This document shows, one piece after another, positions 22,921-33,588 of a stretch of 64,000 nt of DNA. The translations under genes were made by a program, and so were the position numbers. Positions within the stretch are counted from its first letter, which is position 1; every line of letters begins with the position of its first letter. This stretch comes from Saccopteryx bilineata (lineage: Eukaryota > Chordata > Mammalia > Chiroptera > Emballonuridae). The notes under the pieces are model-generated. The model ran no database searches. It was not told the DNA's origin and was given only the letters and a program-made list of their open reading frames with translations. The stretch lies in assembly GCF_036850765.1 (NCBI RefSeq), contig NC_089494.1, positions 229,294,779 through 229,358,778 of the forward strand, written 5' to 3'.

Positions 22921-24902
22921 ATTTGATGCACCCCTACTCTAGAAGGGAGAGCAACAGGCAGATCAGGAAATGCCCCTTGAAATGTTTGCACTGCTGTTTG
23001 GCTAACCTCGGGGCAATATCTTAAAGATCATTTATATTCAAGAAATACAACAACAGTCTTTACTCTGCTTTTGCCTTTAGGGCTACTTTCCCCTCCTTCC
23101 TCTGCAGTTCTGAGGACAATTAGCCACATCTGTGGTGCCCCACTGACTCAAGATTCACCAGGTGGCAGTCCTTTGACTCTGGAAACATCTTAAATTTCAG
23201 AGGCATGAACTCTTTCTTTCTTTTCTCCTCTCCAGGGTTTTCCTCCTATTCCTGCCTCCTCTTCATCTTCTCCTCCCTAAAGTTCTTGTCTCTCCTCCTT
23301 CTCCACAACTTATTTAGTCCTGAAAAGAAGCCAGAGAAAAGATATTTGCTTTGGGAGAAGAGGAAAAAAATAAAAGATGAGCTAGCCAAGTAAAAGAATA
23401 CCCTGATTTTCCACAAAGGGCTACTTCATGGAAAGATTGTGACTGATGGTGCTTTACAGTGGCTCTCTCTCTTTTCTTTTCTTCAGGAAAAACAAAGTTG
23501 ATGTAAACAGCTGGAGACCGTCACTTGAAAAACCAAGAAAGTAAGATGAATAAAACTTCCTGTTTTCCTCTCCTACCCTAGTCTACAGGGGGCTGGCCTA
23601 CGAGGCCACCTTCCAAACCAGATGTGTGATTCCCAGAGCATGTTTCAGAGTGTCTGCATAGCAATTATTCTTCACCCAGCAGGACCAGACCTTAGATTCA
23701 CTTACAATGAGCGTGCTTCAGCCCAGTGCCTGCTGGGACTCAGGCCCCCCTTGGGAAAAGCAGGGGAAATGTGGCTAGCATATGACATGGGACCAATAGT
23801 TAAATTTTCTGACACGATCTCAATTGCATGCACCATGAATAGTGCCCTTCCGATAGGCCAGGTACTAAGCTAAGATTTTCGATTCACTCTTATCTAGTCT
23901 GAGTGACAACCATTTAAGGGGTTAGTATAATATTATGCTCCCTGTTCTGCAGTCACCTGACTCCAATTCCCTAACTAGGACAGGTCCCCATTCACTCCAT
24001 CCATGCTCTCCACTTTGCCTTGTTTACGAAAGACAGACACGGGGAAGGGAGTGAAGAGGGACTTAGTATATACAGTGACAGAAGATGATTTGACTTTGGT
24101 TGATGGGAATACAACATCATCAGCAGTTTAAATGCTATAGAAATGTTCACCTGAAAAAGAAAAAAGAAAAAAAAAAGAAACGTTCACCTGAAAGCTAGGC
24201 ACTCTTCTTGATCAATGTTACCCCATTAAATTAAATTTTTAAAATAAAATTTAAAATATACAAAAAAGACTAAAGAAAAGAAACATGAGAAGCCCTCCTT
24301 TCCAGGAAGGAGTATGGCTGCCGGCATCCCTTTCCCCTCTGGGCTGCGGGGCCTGTTGCTTTTTCTCCTTGCCTGCTCGTCCTCTTTGGAGACGTGCTGT
24401 CTTCCATTCTGGAGGTCTGTCTGCCTCCTCTGGGGTCACACCCAGTGGATGGGCCCTGGTGCCTGCTGCCAGTAATAACGCAGCTCCTTTTAGCTGCTGC
24501 TCCACTCCCTGGCCCATGTCTTCTTCCCGGATACATTACCCAGAGCAGGGAAGGCGTAGCCTCTTCATGGGAAAACTTGTAAGTGCACAAACAGGTCATA
24601 AAAATGAGTTCCAAGCTTGACGCCCATCTATACTTGGCCTTGTCATGCTGAGTGACACCAGGCTAATAGGACGTGTGTGTGTGTGTGTGGGGGGGGCGTT
24701 ATTAACAGCTATCTTCCCTGAGAAGCAGGGCACAAAAAATATATATACTTTGGGTTGAAGCTATTTCTCACCTGTTGGGTAATTGCTAGTAACTAGAAAT
24801 ACATAGCCATCCAAAAAATGTGGGGCTTTTTTGTTTGTTTTTTGTGGGATCTTCCAAAAGTCCCATAACTTTCCAACCAGAACAATACCAGGATTAGCTT
24901 TC
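22921..24902. other. No gene seen; simple repeats and MIR remnant
   Basis: Contains a possible antisense MIR remnant at about 23860-23960, an A-rich patch at 24155-24180 and a GT run followed by G at 24673-24697. Frames at 24251-24620 lie on both strands over the same GC-rich patch and are not convincing. Confidence 0.4.
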
Positions 24903-25058
24903 CAACTGCTCACAAAAATTAGGGGATCAGGGAACATGCAGAGACACTCCAGTACTTTCAGCCTTCTGTATAGAGCATTTTCACCAATGAAATAAAAGTT
25001 TGTTTTGCATCTCATTTGCATAATTGAACAACTTTCTTTGACTTGTCATTTGTTTTTT
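24903..25058. mobile_element. Mariner/Tc1-type element, left half
   Basis: Its outer end actgctcacaaaaattagggg matches the arm of the 81-bp MITE at 22288. The interior ends at 25058 with the 21-nt word that recurs at 28170. The right half lies at 28170-28290. The two halves together give about 255-275 bp of a nonautonomous or decayed element, split by the retrotransposed block between them. Confidence 0.75.
25038..25058. repeat. Target-site duplication of the L1/ERV block, left copy
   Basis: A 21-nt word (ttgacttgtcatttg followed by six T) is repeated exactly at 28170-28190. The length and the A-rich start on the minus strand fit L1 endonuclease target-primed insertion. Confidence 0.85.
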
Positions 25059-25059
25059 A

Positions 25060-25150
25060 TTTTTTATTTTTTTATATTTAAGTCTGAACAATGTTTTATT
25101 TTTAAAAAATGACCAGAGTCCCTTTGTTACATCTGTCTAAGACTCACTCC
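25060..25150 (-). other. Candidate 3' transduction downstream of the L1 3' UTR
   Basis: On the minus strand, after the L1 3' UTR and its A-rich end at about 25152-25180, about 65 bp of sequence follows (ggagtgagtcttagacagat...). It is followed by aaaaataaaacattg (a possible polyadenylation signal), then an A-rich tail and the target-site duplication. This is the layout of an L1 3' transduction, in which flanking DNA of the source L1 is carried along. Confidence 0.45.
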
Positions 25151-25628
25151 TTTTTTTATAAATAAAATTTTATTTTAATGGGGTGACATCAATAAATCAC
25201 GGTACATATGTTCAAAGAAAACATGTCCAGGTTATCTTGTCATTCAATTCTGTTGCATACCCATCACCCAAAGTCAGATTGTCCTCCATCACCTTCTATC
25301 TAGTTTTCTTTGTGCCCCTCTCCCACCCCCTCCCCCTCTCCTTTCCTCCCTCCCCTCACCCCCCATAACCACCATGCTCTTGTCCATGTCTCCACTGTGC
25401 CACTGCCTGGGACCTGTCCATGTCTCTTAGTGTCGTTTTTATGTCCCACCAATGTATGGAATCCTGCAGTTCTTGTTTTTTTCTGATTTACTTATTTCAC
25501 TCTGTATAATGTTATCAAGATCCCACCATTTTGTTGTAAGTGATCCGATGTCATCATTTCTTATGGCTGAATAGTATACCATGGTGTATATGTGCCACAT
25601 CTTCTTTATCCAGTCTTCTATTTTTTTT
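25151..25628 (-). mobile_element. 5'-truncated L1: end of ORF2 and 3' UTR, antisense
   Basis: The minus-strand frame ending at 25439 carries the conserved ORF2 C-terminal signature (EDWIKKMWHIYTM then YYSAIRNDD) and runs to its stop. A GC/AG-rich 3' UTR follows, including the purine-rich tract opposite 25318-25365 and caccccattaaaataaaat at the end. It is 5'-truncated at tagaagactggataaag, immediately after a run of A. The sequence is better preserved than the L1s at 1-3390. Confidence 0.9.
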
Positions 25629-25632
25629 TTTA

Positions 25633-25999
25633 CAATGATTAAAGCCTTTAAGCAAACTCTTGGCCAATACAGCAAGAATCCATAAAAGAGTAGTGTCCTT
25701 AACATGTTCACCAAGTCCAATTTGGCCCCAACACCATGCCAAATCCCTGAAAAATGCAACCCAACCCCAGTTCAGTCTGTTATGAGCTGTCACAGGGAGC
25801 AGGAGTCCAGGAAAAGTCCACATCCAGGAAAAGTCCGCGTGGCACTGGAATTGTTGTCACAGTTCTATACTTTGCAGCTCACGTCCAAGTCCCAGTGACC
25901 GCTGCTTCTAGCTGGTAATGATTCAGGTAGACTGGAAAAGCCATCTGCAGCATGTATGGAGATGGAGCTTCTGTTCTCCTCTGCCTGGAGAGGTGAGAC
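25633..25999 (-). other. Unassigned 3' part of the ERV-derived transcript
   Basis: It lies between the protease-like piece and the run of A at the L1 junction. It may be the 3' end of a retroviral transcript (env/LTR side). The direct repeat aggaaaagtccacatcc / aggaaaagtccgcg (25811-25840) is notable. No LTR ends or coding signature could be fixed. Confidence 0.35.
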
Positions 26000-26640
26000 C
26001 AGGGTGCTTTTCCCTGGAGCTCTGCGACTGTGGCTTGGTAAAGAGAACCTTGGGATACACTAAGCTGGGTGGCAAAGGTAGATTCATAATAGAAGTTGGC
26101 AAAGGGGGAAAGAGAGCTCTAAATTAAGAGTAGGTCCCAGCCTGAAATATGAGTGGGGCATTTAGGTGGGAGGAATAAAGGAAACACTATATATTAAACA
26201 AAGCAGCAGAAAATAGGACTATCAACACCCACAACAGAGATCTTCGAGGGAAGAATAAAAAACCTGGCTATTCAGGCAAGACATAGTTAGGTGGCCCTTG
26301 TGCAAATGAGATCAGTTTACCTGCTTCTTGGAAGAAATACCCTAGGCTCGTCCACAGTGTCGTAGATGGGGCCGACGGCCCTGGGCACCTTCAGCCTTCA
26401 GTGGCAAACCCCAGCTTTCTGGGCAAGGTTAGGTCATAGGTGGCTGGAGCAGGGCTGGAAGAGACTAAACCCTCCCTTAGAGGAGTGAGGGAGAAGCCTA
26501 CCTTCCAGTGTCCCTGTTTCCTCACAGCAGAGGCATGTAAGTCTGGCAGGCTTTTGCTCAATGACCTTCCTTTCCACTATTGAAGCAGGACCCAGATGGC
26601 ATCCTATGAGACCCCTTTGGGGTATTGGATCCTTTAAGGG
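26000..26640 (-). pseudogene. Decayed ERV gag zinc knuckle and protease fragment (class I-like)
   Basis: On the minus strand, 26587-26546 encodes a nucleocapsid CCHC-box relic with spacing C-x2-x-x4-H-x4-C. Its second Cys is replaced by Ser, and a stop replaces the residue after His. A second, frameshifted knuckle follows. Around 26360-26285 is a protease-like relic (EPRV..., then GKLISF across frames), but the catalytic Asp-Thr/Ser-Gly motif is lost. Nearer 26150 the trailing WDLLLNL resembles the GRDLL motif of retroviral proteases. There are several frameshifts and stops. The resemblance is to gammaretrovirus-type gag-pro, judged by eye only. Confidence 0.5.
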
Positions 26641-26659
26641 CGTATCCTAAAAGCTGGTA

Positions 26660-27489
26660 GTTCCCTGATCTCTATTGGGCTTTTTCTGCCTCTTGGTATC
26701 TTAAAAGCCATGCTCAGAAGATCTCACTGAGGGGTTTGAGGATCCCCATCTGCCTATATAAATCTTTTCCATATATCTGGAAAAAGACAAAACAGTGTTA
26801 TTAGCTGGATCAAATAAAGAAGGTAGTAGTTTGCAGGAAAAAAAGATTTGGCGTCTCCTGTTCATCAGCATTCAAAAGAAATTAAAAAAATTTTTAAGTA
26901 AAAAGCATGATATGGTAGACCCATAGGAGTTCCAGGATATGACTCCCCCCTTTTAAATATTTTTTTTAATTGACCTTAAAATATTTGCTGGGTACACTTT
27001 AATAATACTTTGACTTTAAAGATTGTAAGAATGTCAAAATACAGTAAATGCTTTTGCTCCATATGCAGGAGCATTGTCAGTTTAACCAGTTTAGGAAATC
27101 CAATAATAGAACAATGCATACAGACAATGGGCTATAACATGCTTAGCAGCCTCTCCTATTCTGACAGAGGTTACTATAAATCCAGAATATGTATCCACTG
27201 TAACGTGGACATAGGACTGTTTGCCAAATGAAGATATATGAGTAACATCCATTTGCCAAAGTTGTCCTGGTAGGGGTCCTTGAGGGTTAACTCCAAATGA
27301 AGGGGCAGATTGTAGTATAGGACCCCTTGGACAGGATTTACCAATCTGCTGTGCTGCTTCCCGAGAAAGTTGAAACTGTTTACACAGGGCTGCAGCATTC
27401 TGGGGATGAATAGTATGAGACTGAATTGCTCGATCTGTCATGGTTGCTCCAAATAATTTTCTTTTGGGTAGCTTGATCAACAAGGGCAT
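26660..27489 (-). pseudogene. Decayed ERV integrase fragment (class II/betaretrovirus-like)
   Basis: The open part is 27489-27091 (132 codons, minus). It holds an HHCC-type N-terminal zinc region (HTIHPQNAAAL, then KSCPRGP, where the second Cys of the pair is missing) and the core start LWQMDVTHISSFGKQS, with the first catalytic Asp and the VTVDTYSGF strand. A stop at 27091 ends the frame. The second catalytic region (TDNAPAY-like) follows only after a frame change. Integrase would join viral DNA to host DNA, but this copy lacks an intact catalytic triad and cannot act. The family call is from memory of betaretrovirus/ERV-K integrases. Confidence 0.8.
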
Positions 27490-27907
27490 TCCTAGGCCCT
27501 GGCCGGTTGGCTCAGTGGTAGAGCATCAGCCTGGCATGCAGGAGTCCTGGGTTTGCTTCCTGGCCAGGGCACACAGGAGAAGCACCCATCTGCTTCTCCA
27601 CCCCTCCCCCTCCCCTTCCTCTCTGTCTCTCTCTTCCCCTCCTGCAGTCAAGGCTCCATTGGAGCAAAGTTGGTCCGGGTGCTGAGGATGGTTCTGCAGC
27701 CTCTGCCTCAGGTGCTAGAATGGCTCTGGTTGCAACAGAGCTACGCCCCAGATGGGCAGAACCTCTCCCCCCGCCCCATAGGCGTGCCAGGTGGATCCTG
27801 GTCGGGCTCATGCTGGGAGTCTGTCTGACTGCCTCCCCGTTTCCAACTTCAGAAAAATATAAAAAAAAAAAAAAAAAAAAAGGGGTGGGGTGGGGTGGGG
27901 GCATTCC
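27484..27907 (+). mobile_element. Rhin-1-like SINE inserted in the ERV pol relic, with target-site duplication
   Basis: The SINE spans about 27496-27881 in plus orientation: head gccctggccggttggctcag, A box, gggtttgcttcctgg at the B-box place, CT-rich block, family body and an A tail of about 20. It is followed by a (GGGGT)n stretch (27881-27900). The duplicated target gggcattcc lies at 27484-27492 and 27899-27907. It splits the reading between RNase H and integrase, so it is younger than the retro-insert. The open frames of 91-130 codons over it are SINE-derived. Confidence 0.93.
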
Positions 27908-28169
27908 CTTGTGCTAAAACTCCAGGGAGCATGGAATGAGCTTGAGTATGTCCTATGAAACATGGAGCTCTATGTTGACATACAAGTCTTTGAAGAAGGA
28001 GGAACTGCTGAAATAGTTCATCAGCATTTATCCCTAAGACAGCAGTCTTTATAGTGGAAACACCATAAGTAAATATTTGCTGTCTGTATATAGATTAAAG
28101 GGGGAATATGGCAAATGCTGAAAAGCCATGATCATGGCATAAAATTCTAGACTTTGAGCTGATTTTAAG
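27908..28169 (-). pseudogene. Decayed ERV RNase H C-terminal fragment
   Basis: On the minus strand the frame reads through a stretch resembling the end of retroviral RNase H, with a GHTQAHS-like relic of the conserved His-containing HxRAHS region and GVLAQGNA just before the SINE. It is continuous with the integrase piece once the SINE is set aside. Stops are present upstream. It forms the 5' end of the inserted block and stops abruptly at the target-site duplication. Confidence 0.6.
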
Positions 28170-28290
28170 TTGACTTGTCATTTGTTTTTTTGATGTTCTT
28201 GTTTAATTAATAAAACATAATCAAATGCTTCCTTTTTTTTATCGCTTCATCTTCATTTTGAAATATCCCCTAATTTTTGTGAGGAGTATA
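28170..28290. mobile_element. Mariner/Tc1-type element, right half
   Basis: Begins with the second copy of the 21-nt target-site duplication (28170-28190) and ends tatcccctaatttttgtgag, gagtata, the inverted counterpart of the left end at 24903. The stretch cgcttcatcttcattttgaaata also matches the loop side of the 81-bp MITE at 22288. Confidence 0.78.
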
Positions 28291-29119
28291 TTTAGTAGTG
28301 GGTCTCCCTCAGTAGACTTCAGAGCTTTTGTGGGTGACCCCACGTCAGGTGCAGCTTCGTGTCACACACCCCCACCCCTGTTTGCCACATGTCGCCATGG
28401 AGAGAAGAACTTACTTGCTATCACACCACACCTTTGACCACGATCGCCAAGGACAAGAGGAGTGACCCCTCTCTCCAGGTTCAGGAACCCCTGGTGTCTC
28501 CCTGCTCGTTCCTTTCAGGAGAGAATTGCAGGCAGGTGTTTCATACTCACAATCTGGAAGACACGAATTTAAATAAAAATAAGGGGGAAAACTCCAAAAA
28601 TTTTTATTGAAATTCTTAGTGCCATTTGTATCCTAATGTCGTTACCCCGAGTCCCCAAGAAGGGAATGTAATGTGTAGAGTTTCTCAAACTCTTTGGACC
28701 AGGGAGTCCTCTACTTGGGGACGTCCTACAGTATCAGTGTCTTGCAGACACACTTGAGGAGAGCACAGAGTAGCCACGTGGCCACCTTATATTAGGGACT
28801 GACCAATCTCAGTCCAATGCCGGGTGCTCTGCATACAGTTTCTCACTTGATACCCATCACACCCTAACCGGTGAGCCTTAATGTCATTACGTGGCAGTCA
28901 AGGAAACTGTGGCCTAGAGAAGTTCAGTCGTTTGCTCAAGGACACCCGGCCAGGAAAGGGGAGTGCCAGGGTAGGAACCAAAATATTTTGAACCCTAAAT
29001 CTTATGTTCTTCTTTTTCCTTAAGAAATTTTTTTAAACAAAATTTCAAAATGCAAAAAGGATCATAATAAATATTCACCTTCCTACTATGCAAAGTTAGT
29101 AATTCTCAAGTTTGGTCAC
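28291..29119. other. No gene seen; antisense MIR at 28840-28990
   Basis: The antisense MIR is recognisable from tctcacttgatacccatcac, then ggaaactgtggcctagagaag and ttgctcaaggacacccggcc. The rest is unassigned. Confidence 0.55.
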
Positions 29120-29474
29120 TGTAATGCCGGTGGCCGAGGCCAGGCAGGCCCACATTGGATTCGGGCAGATGGTAGAGAAATTGTGGAGCTGGAAAAGGTT
29201 GGTCAGTTCTGTTCAATAGAGTCTCACGACGGCGGAAAGCACACAGGCAGGGGAAACCGCCTCTCAGGCAAACAAACAGCAAAATGGCCCCTCACAGTGG
29301 CATAGGAGGCAAATCCGCCATCCACAATCGCCCATCTCTCTGGAGCACAAGCACCCACAGCCTTACATAGACCACACACACGTGCCTCTGCCATGTGCTC
29401 ACACACTAATCAGGCAAAGAGCTTGCAGCCGGTAAACCAGCGAGCAAGCCTAACACAGCTGCCCCACAGTCACA
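29120..29474 (-). mobile_element. Solo LTR, antisense (family A, copy 1)
   Basis: Starts TGTAATGCCGGTGGC and ends AGTCACA. It shares with 34389-34960 the ends (tgtaakgcc...; tcaca) and the body words gattcgg(g/a)ca and ga(a/g)ca...acacaggcagggg / acacacaagggaag. On the minus strand it reads like a class II (ERV-K-type) LTR. It is shorter than copy 2 (355 versus 572 bp) and lacks a clear target-site duplication. Confidence 0.6.
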
Positions 29475-30349
29475 TTTGTATCTAGTATTTCTTTTTAAAA
29501 ATAAATAAAATATTACAGATTAATCACACTTGTTTCTTATCAGCCTGCTTCCTGTTGTCAATGAATCCCAGGGGCCACGTTGTGAACGAAGGCATGGTCC
29601 AGGCTGCTTTTGGGTGCTGTCTTTCCAATTCATAAAACGATTTCCTCCCACTTACTTTTTCCCCAGCACCCTCTTGAGTTCCATTCTACATCTGATGCAT
29701 AAAGAGAAATACTTTAAAATAACATGATAAGCAAATCCTGCATTCAGTAGCTGATACCTTGGACTACAGTTGAGAAAGGAGCCCACTCAAGTTTTCAAAG
29801 TGACAAGTAGAATCAAGGAGGCTGTTCTCAGGTGGGACAGGGACTGACTGCATTAGAGGAGCTGACAGTGGTGAGTGCTGAGGAGTACTAACTAGTGACA
29901 TCACGTGGTGTAGCCAGAGTCACGGGTGGACCTGGGAGGCCCTGTGTCCAAGTGTGTTTATACCACCCATCACTCCAGACCAGACAGCTAAGGTAAAACT
30001 CCCTGCCATCCTTTTCTCCTTACTCAGTTTATTCTTCTACACAGTTATCCTTGACATTGTGTTATATTTTTACTTGATTATTGTTTCCTTTTTGTCTTCT
30101 GCACTAGAATGTAAGCTCTATGATGGTAGGAACTTGTCTGGTTGTCACTATGGTATTCCTTCACCCGCCCTTCTCTGCTCCAGCTCATTTGAGAATATTG
30201 AGTATTTCTGGGAAGGTGAAAGGAGTCATCCAAGAAAGAAGCAGAAAGAGAAGCTAAGATTTTAAGGACTCAAAGAAGAAGCAAATTTGATATCAAGGAT
30301 GTCATAGGAGGCAAATCTGTACATTCATAAAAGAGAATTAAACTCCCAT
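29475..30349. other. No gene seen; L2 fragment at about 30050-30180
   Basis: The stretch gcactagaatgtaagctctatgatggtaggaact resembles plus-strand L2. The 103-codon frame at 29954-30265 runs through it and is not convincing. Confidence 0.45.
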
Positions 30350-33300
30350 TTCATGGAACAATGTTTCCCAAGGAAGAATCATGTTGCTGGTCATAGGAGG
30401 GAAGAACAGGACACAGACGTTTGTATCTCCGACCTTCAGGTTGTGGAGGTAACGGTTCGACGACTGCAGGTGGTTAATCAAAAGGTACATTGGTTACCTT
30501 TACTGTGGGAACAAATGACCCCAGTTCTCTGTGGTTTGCAACAACAGAAGTTTACTTCTGGTGACTGCAGTTCTGCCGGGCTCTGCTCCTTGGGTCATCT
30601 TTATTTCGGATACAGGCTGGAGGAGAAGCCCTTATTTGTACCATGCTGTTCCCATGGCAAAGGGCTTCTGTTTAACTGTGGTCTAAGTCATTCGCACTCT
30701 CATTCTATCGGCCAAAGCTAGCTACATGGCCAAGCCCCGTGTCAAGGGGACCGGGCTGTATATTCCTCCTCTCAGAACAGTCACTGAAAAGTCCATGGCA
30801 ACAAGCAGGAAGTGTAATGTTTTTACAGGAAAGAGGAACGAAGAGTAGAAAGCAATAATATAATCTTCCCCCACAAATTTTTCTATATTCCTGGAGCCAA
30901 AGAAATATTAAACCACTTCCCTTAATCATAGGAGAAGGAAGGATGAAAAAAGGAAAAAAATACAGAATCTTAAGCTTTCATAAGAACTAATGTCATATTT
31001 AGATATCTTAGGATAAATTGTCTTAAGATATAATAGATATTTTAGGATATCTTAATATCTCAGGCTATAATAAAAATAAGAATAAGAATATTGGTTAAGG
31101 TGACTGCTGCTATATCTAGTATTTTGTCATAAAGTTTTTTGCTATTTTCTGGTAGTTGCTCTTATTTCTAATTAATGATTTATTGCTTTTTTTCTAATGA
31201 GAAATGGCTGCTCAATTTTAGCAAATGCCTTTGAGTATTTGTGATATTTTCATGTATCCTTTAATCCATTAGCACAGTAACATTAAAAGATTTCTAAAAA
31301 ATTTTAACTGTAGTTTTGCATTTTTAAACCCTGCTTAGTTATGATGTAATTTTTTTTTACTCACTACTGGATTTGATTTGCCAACATCTTATTTAAGATT
31401 TGATCTGCCAACTATTTTATTTAGGATTTTTGCAACAGCGTTAAAAAGTGAAATTAGTCTGCTACTTTTCTTCTGTGTCTGGTGTTGGTAAAGGCAAAAG
31501 GTTTATTTTCTCTGAAGAGAACTAAGAGCATCCATGTCTGGCTTCAGAGTCAGTGTCAGGCTAACTAGAAAACTGAGCTGAAATGTCCTCTCTCTTTTTT
31601 ATATTCTAAGACAATTTTTGTGATGTGGGATTTACACATGCTTGGAGCATTCTTTTTAAGGTCACCTGTAAGGCCATCTGATCCTAATGCTTCTTAAAGA
31701 GGTATTATTTTAACAATTAGAAATTTTTTCCAAAAGTGAAACAGAAAAAGGTTGTTTTATTTTTATTCCATCTCTTATTATTTCTAAACTTATTTTTCTC
31801 TGAAATACTTTCCAATAGGTTTATTGTTTTTATTTGGATTGATTTAGATGCTTGGAAAATTTATGGGTTTTTTATTTAACTCTTTCAAAGTTATTGGTTT
31901 CTTATAGCACTGTGTAATATTTCATATGTAGGCAGAATCCATTTAACCACTGAAGAAAAACTACTTAAGTTGGAGTTCTCTGGTTTTAATTCTCTATATT
32001 AACGTAATAATTCTAGAAAGTCTGCATAGACATTTCAGGATTAAAATCCTACCTAGAAATAGAGAAATTATTTTCTCTAGCTTAATCAATCAGCTATTTT
32101 CTTGATTCAGGTGATAATGTCTTCAGAAAAAAAGTCTCGGGGCAAAATAAAGTGTATGTGAGTAAGCACATAGGCGGGCGTGAGCACACAGCCTGTGTTC
32201 ACTGCTATTTAAAACCGTTGGAGACAGAAGGTACTCATTTGTTTTAATTACAAAACACAAGACACATTTCCAAAATAGCAGGGTTTCCCCTCCCTGGGAG
32301 GCTTGGGAAAGTTGATTTGGGACCCACTGATCTGTAACACAGGACATAGCTATTGCCTCCAATGTCTGGATTCTCCCACAAATATAATGATTTGGCACTT
32401 GTCCCTGTTAAAATTGTACATTTCACACACTTTGAGCCAGTAATGGTAATAGAGCCTCATGAGAAGAAAAGCTAATGAGGCAGCAACCCTAAAATGAGGG
32501 AAAAGGCAAAGATACTCTTCCCTCAGGTATTAGCCCATCAAAGTCCTTCCATCTACTTTTGTTTTCCCAGAATAGATACTGGACCAATGTATAAATAAAA
32601 CCATTTGTTCTTATCCTTTTTAAATACTGGCATTTAAGATCACAGAAGCCTCACAGAGTATATTAGATGTGGCCTGGAGACTCTGGTGAATTTTCCTCTT
32701 TGTCCTTTGATTTGTCCCTCCAGCCCCTCAGGTCCCTCACCTCACATGTAGTTCTCCTGTGCATCTCTGTATGACAATTTCAGCCATCCTGATCATCTCA
32801 GCCTGCATTGCTGAAGCAGGTGGCTCCCAGAAGCTCACCTGGAAGCCTCTGAACATCTCAAGAATAACCAGGAATCTGTGGCAAGCTGTTTTAGTCTGCA
32901 GCAGTGAAATGGTTGGTTTTCAAAGGCTCATTCCCCTAAAACCACCGCACAGTGCACACCTACCTCCTCATCTGGCTGCAGCTGCCCCTGGGCATAATGG
33001 TCTATACTTCCAGTTCAGCTTTCCAACATCCTGAGTGTCTCTTATCAGCAAGTCCCTACCTGGAACCATTTGGCAAGAGGATTCTCAGAAATGTAGTCTC
33101 AAGAAGGGGGGTTAGTGGTGATGTGTTGATAACATACTATCAGCAAATTATTGTAAATCATCATGCACCCATATTATGGAACACTATTCTTAAATTTTAA
33201 AAAAATCAGGAAGCTTTATATATATGTTAAAATTAAAAGATTCTTAAGGTATGTGAAGTGAGGAAGGGACATTGCAACACAATAAGTACAGTGTAGCCCC

Positions 33301-33588
33301 ATTATGTAAAAGAATAAGACATACGTGTTAGTGTAGAGAAATACATTTTGTAATCTCAGAGAAAACTATCTGGAAGGTCACATACCAAATTCACAGCTGC
33401 AATTATATCTGGGGAAGAGAGTGGAATTGGGGGTTTTAGTGAAGAGGAGTTTTCACTTTTTGCTTTATATACTTCTTTATTGTTTGTCTTTTCACAAGAA
33501 TCAGTTCAAGTACTGTTTATATAATTAAAGAATTAAAAATATGTTTATATATACATATATATCTTGCACATTAAAATGCATGAATGAA
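30350..33588. other. No gene seen; long unassigned, partly AT-rich region
   Basis: 30350-30800 contains a stretch (acaacagaagtttacttctggtgactgcagttctg) reminiscent of an old LTR or MER repeat. 30960-32100 is AT-rich with repeated agatatctta words. The 122-codon frame at 30353-30721 and the 91-codon frame at 32759-33034 have no domain I know and no clear splice context. Confidence 0.35.

Larger units (their letters stand above)
25059..28169 (-). mobile_element. Chimeric L1-mediated retro-insert: ERV-derived 5' part fused to an L1 3' end
   Basis: The block is flanked by an exact 21-bp target-site duplication. On the minus strand it reads in this order: decayed retroviral RNase H (28169-27905), a later SINE, integrase (27489 to about 26660), gag zinc-knuckle/protease-like sequence (about 26640-26000), an unassigned part (26000-25635), a run of A (25622-25632), the 5'-truncated end of L1 ORF2 plus 3' UTR (25628-25151), about 90 bp of extra sequence, and an A-rich tail (25060-25085). 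One duplication around everything suggests one insertion event. A run of A at the ERV/L1 boundary suggests a reverse-transcriptase template switch from L1 RNA onto a polyadenylated ERV-derived transcript. The viral pieces are out of normal genome order (integrase before gag/protease) and full of stops. Nothing here can make protein. Confidence 0.65.

Noticed and set aside
27091..27489. Functional retroviral integrase gene
   Set aside because: The frame is cut by a stop, one zinc-binding Cys is missing, the second catalytic region is out of frame and a SINE separates it from the upstream pol part. It is a relic.
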